A stretch of 58,290 nt of DNA from Nonomuraea deserti (GCF_004348685.1 NZ_SMKO01000038.1:1-58290), one strand, 5' to 3'; shown: positions 39,016 through 47,747, numbered from the stretch's first letter. The notes: generated from the sequence alone by a model not told the origin. Translations and numbers: made by a program.

Positions 39016-39441
39016 TTAGGCGGCGTCCTTTCCGGCCGAAGCCTTGCTCGGAGCGGGCTGTGCGGTTTGGCGGGGTGCGTGCATCTCACGCACCTTGATC
39101 GAGTACGCGAGCCGTCCGGCGGCGTTGACGTACGGGGTGACGGTGATGCCGTCGAACTCGACCGGCGTGAACGGCAGCCCTGCCATCGGGGACGGGGGTA
39201 CCGGCTGGACCGGCGCGAGGATCTTGACCGCCACCGTCTTCTGGGCGGGCTTGAGGGTTGGGTCACCGTCCATGACCGCGACCTGCCAGACCAGCTCTGC
39301 GGTCTGCTTGTCGCGGGCCTGCACGAACCGGCCGTTGGCGGAGGCGTCGAAGTCCTTGACGGGCTCGACCTCGCCGACGATGTAGCAGCCGTGCGGGAAG
39401 ACCATGGCGAAGGTGACGGGGATGGGGCCTTGCAGAGCCAT
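39016..39441 (-). CDS. AICE hypothetical protein at head of transfer operon
   Basis: The 141-residue protein begins MALQGPIPVTFAMVFPHGCYIVGEVEPVKDF, with a beta-rich domain (VQARDKQTAELVWQVAVMD, TVAVKILAPVQPVPPSPMAGLPFTPVEFDGITVTPYV). AICEs often carry such a protein first in the operon, possibly DNA-binding or structural. ATG 39441 follows GAGAGGAG; an upstream start at 39510 would overlap the operator. The palindrome at 39469-39486 lies right at its promoter. Confidence 0.75.
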   Translation of the reverse strand: MALQGPIPVTFAMVFPHGCYIVGEVEPVKDFDASANGRFVQARDKQTAELVWQVAVMDGDPTLKPAQKTVAVKILAPVQPVPPSPMAGLPFTPVEFDGITVTPYVNAAGRLAYSIKVREMHAPRQTAQPAPSKASAGKDAA

Positions 39442-39468
39442 AATGGCTCTCCTCTCTTGACTGACTGA

Positions 39469-39526
39469 CACTTGACCTATCAAGTGATGCTCTGAGAATA
39501 GGCCGCACAAACTTGCTACGTCAAGT
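39469..39526. promoter_or_regulatory. Two ACTTG/CAAGT operator palindromes upstream of transfer operon
   Basis: cacttga-ccta-tcaagtg (39469-39486) is a perfect 7-bp-arm palindrome. A second, acttg-ctacgt-caagt (39511-39526), shares its half-site. They sit between the transfer operon and the divergent gene at 39.6 kb and are likely targets of the GntR repressor. Confidence 0.65.
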
Positions 39527-39600
39527 GACTAGGTCGGTGGTGACGGACCTCTTACCGATTCGGTAGCGACAACCCCGCGCAAACACGGATGATCAGGGGC

Positions 39601-39981
39601 GTGTACGTGAGGTTTCAGAGCCCTGCCCCGAACGCGAGAGGCGTCCACCCTGGCGTGTTCGGCCTCATCAACGGCCTGGCCAAACACGGCCAACTATCGC
39701 CGGAGGAGACACGCTTCAAGGAGGAGAACCACGCCTGGTTCCACGCGAACCTGATCGATCCGAGCGACGTCGACCCCCACGTCTACGACCGCACGCTGAA
39801 CCCGAAGGCCACGGCCTGGTTCAGGCCGACCGCGACCCATCTCCTCGAACGCGTGCCCGGTTACCTGGCGATCCTCGCCGCCCACGGCGTCGCATGCGTG
39901 CGCGTCGAGGAGATCGACCCCGGCACCGTGGTCTACGAAGACCCCCATCAGGTCGTCGTGGTTCCCTACGCGACCGGGTAG
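39601..39981 (+). CDS. AICE hypothetical protein
   Basis: This 126-residue protein (start GTG 39601; ATG 39589 or GTG 39607 are alternatives) reads FQSPAPNARGVHPGVFGLINGLAKHGQLSPEE, then NHAWFHANLIDPSDVDPHVYD, then AWFRPTATHLLERVPGYLAIL. Similar small proteins are frequent in actinobacterial genomes and elements, but I know no function. It is divergent from the transfer operon, and its end overlaps the 3' end of gntR by 16 bp on the opposite strand. Confidence 0.7.
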   Translation: MYVRFQSPAPNARGVHPGVFGLINGLAKHGQLSPEETRFKEENHAWFHANLIDPSDVDPHVYDRTLNPKATAWFRPTATHLLERVPGYLAILAAHGVACVRVEEIDPGTVVYEDPHQVVVVPYATG

Positions 39982-40697
39982 GCGTCTTCCAGCTCGTGCC
40001 GGTCGGCTGGGAGCAGCACCTCGACCACAGCGAGCGGACGCCCGGAGGCGTCACGGACCGCGCCGAAGACGGCCAGCAGCGGCACGTTCTTCGGCATGCC
40101 GAGCTGCTTGGCTTCCTGGGTGGTGGGCATGCGCGCGGTGATCTGCTCCACGATGTGATCGAAGCGCACTCCCTTTCGCATCGTCAGATGCTCACGGATG
40201 CCCTGTGGCAACGGCTCGCCACTGGTCAGGTCGGTGCCTTCTGACAACTCCAGCGGCAGCCACAACGAGACCAGCTCACTCGGCTCGCCCTCCCGCAGCA
40301 CCAACCGCCGGCGCAGGAACGCTTTGCTTTTGGGTGCCGTTTTCAGCAGCGTCGCCACCCGGTTGGGCAGGGCTACGGCGCCGGCCTCGATCAGCTCGCC
40401 AGGGTTGTCGGTCTCCGGGCTGGTCAGGTACGCCTGTCCGGGACGGTTGGACTCCACTGACGCCATCGCGGGACGGCCGCGTACGAACCGGCCCTTGCCC
40501 TGCTGCGACTCGATCCAGCCCTGCTCACGCAGCACCCGCAGCGCCGCGACCACCGTGGGCCGGGACACGCTGAACTCCTGGATGAGCTGGTGCTCGCTGG
40601 GGAGCAGGGAGCCGGGCGGGTAGGTTCCCGACTCGATACGCCGTTGAAGGGCCTGCACAAGCTGCGCATACTTCGGCGGCACGGACTCTAGCGACAT
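39966..40697 (-). CDS. GntR-family repressor (KorSA-like)
   Basis: The 243-residue protein has an N-terminal GntR winged helix (KYAQLVQALQRRIESGTYPPGSLLPSEHQLIQEFSVSRPTVVAALRVLREQGWIES) and a C-terminal UTRA-type domain (LRRRLVLREGEPSELVSLWLP, ending LAVVEVLLPADRHELEDAYP). In pSAM2, KorSA silences transfer and replication genes. ATG 40697 has GGACGG upstream. Upstream of it, caacaccc-gacaggttg (about 40708-40725) is an imperfect dyad for autoregulation. Confidence 0.9.
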   Translation of the reverse strand: MSLESVPPKYAQLVQALQRRIESGTYPPGSLLPSEHQLIQEFSVSRPTVVAALRVLREQGWIESQQGKGRFVRGRPAMASVESNRPGQAYLTSPETDNPGELIEAGAVALPNRVATLLKTAPKSKAFLRRRLVLREGEPSELVSLWLPLELSEGTDLTSGEPLPQGIREHLTMRKGVRFDHIVEQITARMPTTQEAKQLGMPKNVPLLAVFGAVRDASGRPLAVVEVLLPADRHELEDAYPVA

Positions 40698-40950
40698 GAT
40701 GACCGTCCAACACCCGACAGGTTGTTTTACCAAGTTTGAGCGTAGCCTGGCCTGGCGCACCGTGTCCACGTCACGGCACAAGCGCACACGAGATGATGGC
40801 CCGGCAGACAGTCGGCGGAGGGGCCGGGGGCGGACCCTTCATCCGGGCGTGGACTCGACCGTCCGCCGGGCGGTGAGGCGCGACGGGGAAGGGGGTAAGC
40901 CGCCCGATCCCCTCGATCGGGTGCCGTCACTGCCCCGCCGCGCCTGCCTG

Positions 40951-41232
40951 CTACTTGGCGACGTACTCCGCCAAGACGTTCGCAGCGCCCTTCACGTCAT
41001 CGACCGGATGACGCTTCTCGGCGTTCTGCCACGAGTAGTGGGTCCCGCCGTAGCCGACGAACACCCACACCGGTAGCCCGTGCTCCAGACGGTGCACCAT
41101 GAGCGCACTGTTGTTGTCGCGCAGTTCGGCCCGGACGCGCAGGCTCACGAGTTCGTCGCGCAGCCGGATGAGGGCGTTCGCCTCGTCCTGCTGGCCGAAG
41201 CCGTTCATAGCCGCCTGCATGATCGAATTCAT
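40951..41232 (-). CDS. AICE hypothetical protein
   Basis: The 93-residue protein has a helical N-terminus (AAMNGFGQQDEANALIRLRDELVSLRVRAELRDNN) and a compact C-terminal part (HGLPVWVFVGYGGTHYSWQNAEKRHPVDD). ATG 41232 is preferred because it overlaps the upstream zinc-finger gene by 4 nt and GAAGGGAGCGGGAG precedes it. The function is unknown; it precedes gntR by about 250 bp, a stretch with no gene. Confidence 0.7.
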   Translation of the reverse strand: MNSIMQAAMNGFGQQDEANALIRLRDELVSLRVRAELRDNNSALMVHRLEHGLPVWVFVGYGGTHYSWQNAEKRHPVDDVKGAANVLAEYVAK

Positions 41233-41423
41233 CTCCCGCTCCCTTCGCCCTGGCCGTCGCCGAGGCAGTCGAGACACTTCCGCTCCCCAATCCGTTCCGC
41301 CTCCTCCCCGTCAGTGCTGATCAGGAGAGCGCGGCGCGAGCTTGTCAGCTTGTAACCACGTCCCCGGCACGCAGGGCAGGGGCTTGCCTCGCAGTTCTCG
41401 TCTGGCCGGGTCACCGTCGCCAT
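41229..41423 (-). CDS. Small DnaJ-type zinc-finger protein
   Basis: The 64-residue protein has CPACRGRGY near residue 16 and CLDCLGDG near 50, the paired CxxCxGxG-like modules of DnaJ zinc fingers, without a J domain. It overlaps the next gene by 4 nt. Such mini zinc fingers are common in AICEs; its partner is unknown. It is divergent from the XRE regulator across 159 bp, which must hold both promoters. Confidence 0.75.
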   Translation of the reverse strand: MATVTRPDENCEASPCPACRGRGYKLTSSRRALLISTDGEEAERIGERKCLDCLGDGQGEGSGR

Positions 41424-41582
41424 CTCCTCGCGAGTCGTTTCCGGTACTTCCTGCGGCGGAAGTCCGCTTCACTTACGTTGTTGATTGATGGCAAGTCCAC
41501 CGGCAAAGCAGAATGAGGGGACCCGCCGATAGGCCCCCCTCTTAACCCCCTTTTCGATCTCCGCTCGGAAAGAAGGCCAGAA

Positions 41583-42965
41583 ATGCCCGAAGCGACACCA
41601 AATGAGCGACTTCGGAACTGGCGCCAGAATGCCGGTTTGACCCGAGCCGAAATGGCCAAAATGGTCAACCTCAGCAAGAGCGGAATCAAGCACGCCCTGA
41701 CCTGCGACGAGGAACGCCTACGCCGCTGGGAAGCAGGCGAGGTCACCTGGCCCCGCGAGCCCTACCGGCTGGCACTGACCGAGGTCACCCACCTCGACCC
41801 GGAAGACCTGGGCTTCACCCCCACCAGACGCGCACGTACGCTCACAAAGACCTCCACAACGGTCGAGAGCGTCACAAGAGCGCCGAGCGTGGTGGATCTC
41901 GTCGGACCAGGAGAGGACGAGGACGTGCGACGCCGTGAATTCGTCGGCCTGACCGGAGCAGCACTCTTCAGCGCCGTACTCGCCCCACAGGCAGCCACCC
42001 GAACCGCGGACCTCGATATCGAGAAGATCGCCGCCACACTCGTCGACTACTCCACCCCGCCAGACGGCCCCATCAACCTCGCATCCCTCGCCGACGCCGT
42101 CTCGGCCGCCAAACGCAACTACCAGGCCTGCCGGTACGCCCAGGTGACCGCCAAACTGCCCGCCCTCCTGCGCAAACTCCGCGCCGCCTGCACCTCCCTG
42201 CACGGCGACGACCGGCTACGAGCCCACGCCCTGGCCGCCGAGGCCTACCACGTGACCGCCTCCATCCTGCTCAAACAGGAAGACAAGGGCCTCGCCTGGC
42301 TCGCCGCAGACCGCAGCGTCCAAGCCGGCCACGCCAGCCAGAGCCCGCTCATGATCGGATCCAGCTCCCGCATCATCACCCATGCCCTCATGGACGGCGG
42401 ACACCACCTCGCCGCCACCGACACCGCACGCGGCGCAGCCCAACGCATGGACGCCGACCTGTCCGCACCCTCCCCGGACGACCTGTCCATCTACGGATCA
42501 CTACTGCTGCGCGGAGCCATCGCCGCCGCCAGCACCGGCAACCGCCACACCACCGCCGAACTCCTCGACGAAGCCGCCGAAGCAGGAACCAGACTCGGCC
42601 ACGACGCCAACCACATGTGGACCGCGTTCGGCCCCAACAACGTCCTGTGCCACCGCGTCAACGTCGCCCTGCGCTTCGGCGACGCCGGCACCGCCATCGA
42701 CTACGCCCGCCAGGTCGAACTAGAGCAGCTCCCGATCAACGAACGCAAAGCCACCCTGCTCCTCGACACCTCCCGCGCCTTCCTCATGCGCAACCAGCAC
42801 GACCGAGCCCTGCACATCCTGCGCGCCGCAGGCGAGATCGCCCCCGAAGAAGTCACCGGCCGCCCCACAGCCCTCCGGCTCGTACGTGACATCCTGGCAA
42901 CCGCCCCGATCAGCGTCCGCCGCGACGCCCGCGAGTACGCGGCAACCCTGGGAGTCAACGCGTGA
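41583..42965 (+). CDS. XRE-family regulator with TPR-like domain
   Basis: The 460-residue protein has an N-terminal HTH (ERLRNWRQNAGLTRAEMAKMVNLSKSGIKHA, about residues 8-40) and a short linker, followed by a long alpha-helical TPR-like region from about 110 to the end (RRREFVGLTGAALFSAVLAP, RYAQVTAKLPALLRKLRAA, TAELLDEAAEAGTRLG). This plan matches transcriptional regulators found throughout actinobacteria and AICEs. It overlaps the flavoprotein gene by 4 nt, so the two form an operon. Confidence 0.88.
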   Translation: MPEATPNERLRNWRQNAGLTRAEMAKMVNLSKSGIKHALTCDEERLRRWEAGEVTWPREPYRLALTEVTHLDPEDLGFTPTRRARTLTKTSTTVESVTRAPSVVDLVGPGEDEDVRRREFVGLTGAALFSAVLAPQAATRTADLDIEKIAATLVDYSTPPDGPINLASLADAVSAAKRNYQACRYAQVTAKLPALLRKLRAACTSLHGDDRLRAHALAAEAYHVTASILLKQEDKGLAWLAADRSVQAGHASQSPLMIGSSSRIITHALMDGGHHLAATDTARGAAQRMDADLSAPSPDDLSIYGSLLLRGAIAAASTGNRHTTAELLDEAAEAGTRLGHDANHMWTAFGPNNVLCHRVNVALRFGDAGTAIDYARQVELEQLPINERKATLLLDTSRAFLMRNQHDRALHILRAAGEIAPEEVTGRPTALRLVRDILATAPISVRRDAREYAATLGVNA

Positions 42966-43495
42966 CCCAACCCGGCAAGGTCCTCTACATCATCGTCTGC
43001 GCCGCAGGACCCGCCCCCGACGTCGGCCGCCTCGTCACCTTCGCCCAAGACGCAGGCTGGACCGTCCAGATCATCGCCACCCCGTCAGCGCTGGACTTCA
43101 TCGACGTTGCCGAACTGGAGAAGCAGACCGGCCGCCTCGTCCGCAGCCAGTACCGCAAACCCCACGAACCCAAATCACCCCGAGCCGACGCCATCATCGT
43201 CGCCCCCGCCACCTACAACACCATCAACAAGTTCGCCCAAGGCACCGCCGACACCTACGCACTCGGCGTCCTTTCCGAAGCCCCCGGACTCGGCATCCCC
43301 GTCATCATCCTGCCCTTCGTCAACACCGCCCTCGCCTCCCGCACCCCGTTCCAACGCAGCGTCGACCAGCTCCGCGCCGAAGGCGTACACGTACTGCTCG
43401 GCCCCGGCCAGTTCGAACCACACCCACCAAGCTCCGGCGCCGAACGCATCGACACCTACCCCTGGGCACTGACACTCGAAAACTTGCCGAATTGA
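42962..43495 (+). CDS. Flavoprotein (HFCD/phosphopantothenoylcysteine decarboxylase-like)
   Basis: The 177-residue protein has the fold of flavin-dependent Cys decarboxylases: VLYIIVCAAGPAP at the N-terminus and the motif APATYNTINKFAQGTADTYALGV, in which the ASANT-like region binds FMN. It ends in an unstructured tail. Coupled to the XRE regulator, it is a frequent AICE pair; a role in signalling or small-molecule modification is possible but unknown. Confidence 0.85.
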   Translation: MTQPGKVLYIIVCAAGPAPDVGRLVTFAQDAGWTVQIIATPSALDFIDVAELEKQTGRLVRSQYRKPHEPKSPRADAIIVAPATYNTINKFAQGTADTYALGVLSEAPGLGIPVIILPFVNTALASRTPFQRSVDQLRAEGVHVLLGPGQFEPHPPSSGAERIDTYPWALTLENLPN

Positions 43496-43511
43496 TCCCT
43501 TAGGTATCAAG

Positions 43512-43534
43512 ACGGCGGCGCGGCGCGCCGCCGT
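43512..43534 (+). terminator. Terminator-like hairpin after flavoprotein gene
   Basis: A perfect 9-bp stem acggcggcg/cgccgccgt with a 5-nt loop begins 17 nt after the stop codon. It lies in a very GC-rich stretch (43500-43760) that has no convincing gene; 43767-44075 also shows none that I can support. Confidence 0.6.
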
Positions 43535-44075
43535 ACCCCCGGCCCTCCGCCCGCCCGCCGTCCGGGCGTGCGGCCTGGGGGCCGGTCCCGAACGGCGGCG
43601 GGACACCGGGCCGGGCACCGCACGCCAGCCCGCCGTACCAACCGAACGCTCCGGCCGGGGTTGCCGTGCCGCCGCACAGATGCAGCCCTTCGATCGCCAC
43701 TGCATGGCTGGACGCCGTAGATTGCTGGGGGCGATCGACGATCCAGGGTTCGTTCCTCACCCTGGCTCACCGGAAACGTGTCTGATCACCGTGCTGGTGA
43801 GAGCACGACCATAGGTCACAAGGAGCCTTCGTCCTGGGGGCGGCAGCGGGCGGGTGCACATAATGCTGGATCCTTGTGTGCTTCGCTAGTGCCTCTGTAG
43901 ATCTCGTAGTCCTCTGGGCGGAATTAACGCCACAAGATCCGTTCGAAGGGCAACGGTGTTCGTCATCGCGGGCGCTGAGGAGGCATACAATATGCTTGCA
44001 ATAACCCATTTCGAGTACAACCGCCAACCGGCGATTCGTTGAGTCGCGCCACTGCCGGGAAATGTAAAATTTCAC

Positions 44076-44783
44076 TCATGCCGTCTGCACCTCCGACAAC
44101 TTGTGTCGGAGAATCTGCTCTTCCACGGTGACCGTCAAGCCCTCGGTATCATGCATCCTGGCCGCCAGCCAATCCAGCCAATCCGAGGTTCTTTCCCAGC
44201 CCCGCGGAGCTTCCAGTTTCGACCAACCCGAAGCGACGTGTGACACCAGCCGAAGGCTTTCTGTTGCGAGTACGTGCTTCCCAGCAGCCGCTGGAACGAG
44301 CACACTGTCCTCTAATTGGGGCTCGGCATTCGGCAGGCGCCAGCGCTGGGCATCCAGGGCATGGCGTCGATACTCGTGGACGATCTGCTTGAGCGTTGGC
44401 GCCTCCCATAAGGGCAGCTGACTCTGCGCCTCCAGACGACGCGCGGCATCTTCAAACCTCTCCCCATGGAGACGGGCAGGAATGCCCTCCCCCACACCCG
44501 CCGCCGTTATGAGTCTCTGTGACAAGTCGAGAGACACAACCGGGAAATCCTTAGTCAGCGCGTGCACATGCGCATGAGGATAATACGACTCCCCGCTAGT
44601 GGATAGGTCGAGTGTGATTCCCTGTAGCACGGGTCCAATGCGGCGCATAAGCCGGAGCGACTGCCACACGGTGAACGCAGGAAAAAGACGAGACCAGTCT
44701 GCGGTTATTCTGCGGGCCACAATTTTCGTTATTTTCATGATATCTGTATTGTCAGGCGCAAGCCTGGGATTATTTTGCACCAT
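44076..44783 (-). CDS. Hypothetical protein of unusual composition
   Basis: The 235-residue protein (alternative start ATG 44738) is clearly less GC-rich than neighbours and reads as a globular, mainly helical protein (IVARRITADWSRLFPAFTVWQSLRLMRRIGPVLQGITLDLS, HVHALTKDFPVVSLDLSQRLIT). No motif identifies it. No strong ribosome-binding site precedes either start. It is AICE cargo between the XRE operon and the insertion sequences. Confidence 0.6.
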   Translation of the reverse strand: MVQNNPRLAPDNTDIMKITKIVARRITADWSRLFPAFTVWQSLRLMRRIGPVLQGITLDLSTSGESYYPHAHVHALTKDFPVVSLDLSQRLITAAGVGEGIPARLHGERFEDAARRLEAQSQLPLWEAPTLKQIVHEYRRHALDAQRWRLPNAEPQLEDSVLVPAAAGKHVLATESLRLVSHVASGWSKLEAPRGWERTSDWLDWLAARMHDTEGLTVTVEEQILRHKLSEVQTA

Positions 44784-44867
44784 TATACCACTGATTCTAA
44801 CTTAGATGATAGGCGGCAAGCATGGGTGGCGCTGTTGCGGGGCCTCGTTTAGACAGGAGTTCTCACC

Positions 44868-45020
44868 ATGAACCACGTGCTACTGCGCTTGGAGCGCACC
44901 ACCGATCGTGATGTCCACCGCGACTTAATGCTGCGACTGGGCACCTATCGGCATGTCTGCGATACGTACTATTTGGCCCATCGACGAGTCCGTACGGGCA
45001 GGCGAGAAGGTCTCGGATAG
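44868..45020 (+). CDS. 50-residue small ORF beside IS
   Basis: ATG 44868 with CAGGAG upstream opens a 50-codon frame (MNHVLLRLERTTDRDVHRD, then LRLGTYRHVCDTYYLAHRRV), ending 18 bp before the IS left end. It may be a truncated gene. I do not recognise it. Confidence 0.4.
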   Translation: MNHVLLRLERTTDRDVHRDLMLRLGTYRHVCDTYYLAHRRVRTGRREGLG

Positions 45021-45038
45021 CCTCGTGCGACTCCTCGA

Positions 45039-45977
45039 CCAGTGAACCCTTTTCAGGCTCCGCGGCGAGAGGCCTAGTCACAGCATGATCGCGATGCCGG
45101 TGTTCAACCGATGACGTAAAGAAGCTCCTGGTAGACGGGTTGATCACCACAATCCACACCGTCGCCACCAGGAGCTTCAGGTGCTGTTCTACCGTGCTGC
45201 CGTTGATTTGTCGCATCGAACCCTGAACTACGTCGCCGGGGTGATTCGACGGCACCGCAAGACGATGAGGTCGCTCTGGCGGCGGCTCAACCCCGCTCAG
45301 CAGGCCCTGCTGGTGCTGGTTTACCTGCGCAAGGGCGAAACTTATGCCGAGCTCGGCGCCGGGTTCGGAGTATCAGCGGCGACCGCATGGCGGTATGTGG
45401 AAGAGACGGTAGCCCTGCTGTCAGCGCGCTCGCCGAAACTGAGCCAGGCGCTGCGCAAGGCCAAGCGGGACGGGCTGCACTACCTGGTGCTGGACGGCAC
45501 CCTGATTCGCACCGACCGGATCAAGGCGGACCGGCCCTACTTCTCCGGCAAGCACCGGGTACACGGGATGAACGTACAGGTCATCGCCTCCCCGGACGGG
45601 ACGATCCTTTGGACGTCCGGAGCTCTGCCCGGCAAGGCCCATGATCTGAGCGCAGTTCGCATCTGGGGCATCTTGCGTGCGTTGGAGCAGGCCGGCATCG
45701 TCACCCTGGCGGATAAGGCCTACCAAGGGGCCGAAGGCCCGGTGCTCACCCCGTACAAGGGCAAGGACAAGCCCGAGTCACAGAAGCAGGCCAACCGTGC
45801 CCACGCCAAGCTTCGCGGCCCCGGCGAACGCGCGAATGCCCAGCTGAAGAGCTGGAAGATCCTCCGAAAGCTACGCTGCAGCCCGTCCAAGGCCGGCCAC
45901 CTCTGCAAGGCCATCGCCATCCTTCAAAACCATCGTGTAGCCCAGCAGGCCGCGTGAGGCTGAAATAGGTTCAGTGG
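45039..45977. mobile_element. IS5-type insertion sequence, about 940 bp
   Basis: Terminal inverted repeats are at 45039-45060 (ccagtgaacccttttcaggc...) and 45956-45977 (gaggctgaaataggttcagt...), matching at 18 of 22 positions. It contains one transposase gene. No target-site duplication is obvious. A hairpin, gaagctcctggt/accaggagcttc (45126-45178), spans the transposase leader. Its right end is 2 bp from the next IS. Confidence 0.8.
45181..45957 (+). CDS. IS5-family transposase
   Basis: The 258-residue transposase has an N-terminal HTH (RRLNPAQQALLVLVYLRKGETYAELGAGFGVSAATAWRYVEE) and a DDE domain (LHYLVLDGTLIRTDRI, TLADKAYQGAEG, GERANAQLKSWKILR), with the three acidic residues expected of DDE_Tnp_4 enzymes. 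The frame is intact. GTG 45181 follows CAGGAG. It is probably functional. Confidence 0.92.
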   Translation: MLFYRAAVDLSHRTLNYVAGVIRRHRKTMRSLWRRLNPAQQALLVLVYLRKGETYAELGAGFGVSAATAWRYVEETVALLSARSPKLSQALRKAKRDGLHYLVLDGTLIRTDRIKADRPYFSGKHRVHGMNVQVIASPDGTILWTSGALPGKAHDLSAVRIWGILRALEQAGIVTLADKAYQGAEGPVLTPYKGKDKPESQKQANRAHAKLRGPGERANAQLKSWKILRKLRCSPSKAGHLCKAIAILQNHRVAQQAA

Positions 45978-45979
45978 GG

Positions 45980-46798
45980 CAATGTCGTTAACTTAGATGG
46001 TCGCGGTGCCGGTATGATCTTCGTGTGGTGAGAGCAGGACAGCGGGTAAGGGCAGGTCGGGAGCCGGGGCTGCCGGATCGAGTCGCGATTGGCGTGCTCA
46101 CGGCGGCGTACCCGCCGGACATGGTCGATGCTGCGGTCGATACCTGTGACGCTCGTGAGCTGCGTAGACGGGATCTGCCCGCGCGGCTGGTGACGCTGGA
46201 GGAGTTCCCGGCCGCTACGCCGAACGCTGGGAGTTGGAGACCGCGATCGGCGAGGTGGAGACCCGGCTGCGCGGCGGCCCTGACGTACTGCTGCGCTCGA
46301 AATCCCCGGACATGGTCCGCCAGGAGATCTACGCCCTGCTCTGTGTCTATCAGGCGATCCGCCACCTGATCGCGACCGCCGCCGAGAGCGCGGCGATCGA
46401 CCCGGACCGGATCTCCTTCACCCGCACCGTCGAGGCCGTCCGCCGCCACGTCTCCGACGAGGCGGCGCTTTCCCCCTCAGCGCTTGCTGACCTGGTCGAC
46501 GACGTCATCTACGAAATCACCGACCCGCGTCACCTGCTGCCCGAAACCCGGCGGACGCACTCCTTCCATCGCGAACAACGCCGATCCGGACGCCGCTTCC
46601 CCAAACAACGCGACCGGGCCAAGAAGCCCCTCCCGCCCCGCACGAAGATCACCCTGTGGCTTCTCGACCAGCGACAACCTGCCGAACCCGATACCCCGCC
46701 GGACGCGGCCGTCCACGCCCTTCCCACCCCGGACAACAACGTTCAAGAACTCGACAATGCCGCTTGATCAGCAGAGATGATCAAAGTTAACGGCATTG
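45980..46798. mobile_element. Internally deleted IS4-type element
   Basis: Inverted repeats caatgtcgttaactt (45980-45994) and aagttaacggcattg (46784-46798) match at 14 of 15 positions. The 0.8-kb unit holds only the N- and C-terminal parts of a transposase, so about half the element is missing. It lies directly beside the IS5-type element. Confidence 0.8.
46025..46767 (+). pseudogene. IS4-family transposase with internal deletion and frameshift
   Basis: The 5' part (GQRVRAGREPGLPDRVAIGVLTAAYPPDMVDAAVD) is the N-terminus of an IS4-type transposase. The 3' part, in another frame from about 46205 (GRYAERWELETAIGEVETRLRGG, MVRQEIYALLCVYQAIRHLI), is the C-terminal region including the YREK-like helix. 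The DDE core between them is absent, and the junction near 46195-46210 changes frame. It cannot encode an active enzyme but could be a substrate for a related transposase. Confidence 0.85.
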
Positions 46799-47350
46799 GG
46801 CTAAGGCCTTCAGGGACCGCCATTCCGCTGGCTCGTACATCAGGGCAAAGGGTCCCTCTTCCCGGATGTCGAGCGCGTAGCCGAACTCGTCCCAGTGTGC
46901 CAGCATCTCCTGGTCGCGTGCCACGTACACTTCGTCCGTGGACTCTGCCCATGTCATTGCCCCGGGAGTCCACGGCAAAAACTCGCCGGAGGCCTCGCCG
47001 ACAGTCGCGATCCGGGGCTGTGGCCAGCGCGCGGACCACCGGTCGAAGAACCGCTCAATCGCCGTCGGGACGGGACCTTGAGCCACGAGCACGGTGTCGA
47101 AACCTGTGATCAAAAGCTTTCCATCCAGGAATGGGGCCGAAGTAGTTGGCCTTGGTGCGGTCCACCGTAGTCCCTGTCGACGAAGCTCGAATCCTGGAAT
47201 CCGAACGGGTGACGCCCTGTGCAGCCGTCGTAGTTCGGCCGAGCCCGCGATGACCCGATGGCTATTGCCATGGTGCGAGGTGGTAAGCAGGGTCGTCCTG
47301 GAATGAGAGCTCACGCCGGTGCAGACCGTAGGCCGAGCAGAAGTTGACAT
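46799..47350 (-). pseudogene. Hypothetical gene truncated by IS4-type element
   Basis: The frame reads FELRRQGLRWTAPRPTTSAPFLDGKLLITGFDTVLVAQ, then ATVGEASGEFLPWTPGAMTWAESTDEVYVARDQEMLAHWDEFGYALD, then EEGPFALMYEPAEWRSLKAL, and stops within the IS inverted repeat. The 3' end is therefore lost. The true start is unclear. I do not recognise the family; it resembles small immunity-like or SMI1-like proteins only in general feel. Confidence 0.55.
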
Positions 47351-47699
47351 CTTGGCCCAGGTGAAGAGCGGTGAATGGCTCCGAGATCGTCACATCTGGC
47401 CTGATAACGTAGCTGATCTTCAGCACTTCGTGGTCTGGCCCTTGGCTGTCGATCGAGCCGAATCGAGATGCATCTCCTGGGTCTTGCCATCCACCGGAAA
47501 CTTGCCATTCGTAGCGCAACTCCAGGGTTGCAGGTTCTGGGCAATGCCAACGAAAGCGGCCAACCTCGATGCCACCGGCGGCGTTCTCCCATGCACTCCA
47601 GCCACGGCCATCCGGCAGAAATCCCAACCAACTGGTCTCCATGTACCCAAGGTCGTAGGGCCCACTGTCCCAGAGGCCCACCAGGTTCTCGTCGTACAC
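47262..47699 (-). CDS. Hypothetical protein
   Basis: The 145-residue protein begins at GTG 47699 (YDENLVGLWDSGPYDLGYMETSWLGFLPDGRGWSAWEN) and reads as a lipocalin-like or beta-rich domain (RFRWHCPEPATLELRYEWQVSGGW, LKISYVIRPDVTISEPF). It overlaps the truncated gene downstream. The ribosome-binding site is weak. The function is unknown; it is the last gene before attR. Confidence 0.6.
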   Translation of the reverse strand: MYDENLVGLWDSGPYDLGYMETSWLGFLPDGRGWSAWENAAGGIEVGRFRWHCPEPATLELRYEWQVSGGWQDPGDASRFGSIDSQGPDHEVLKISYVIRPDVTISEPFTALHLGQDVNFCSAYGLHRRELSFQDDPAYHLAPWQ

Positions 47700-47747
47700 G
47701 CCGGTCAGAGTGGCATCGATCGCAGTGTGAGCGCAAGGCGTGATCGT

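Noticed and set aside
43767..44075. 102-codon minus-strand frame next to the orphan cargo gene
   Set aside because: Composition is mixed, there is no ribosome-binding site and no recognisable domain.
44863..45255. 130-codon minus-strand frame across the IS left end
   Set aside because: It crosses the IS boundary and antisense to the transposase start; no domain, no start signal.
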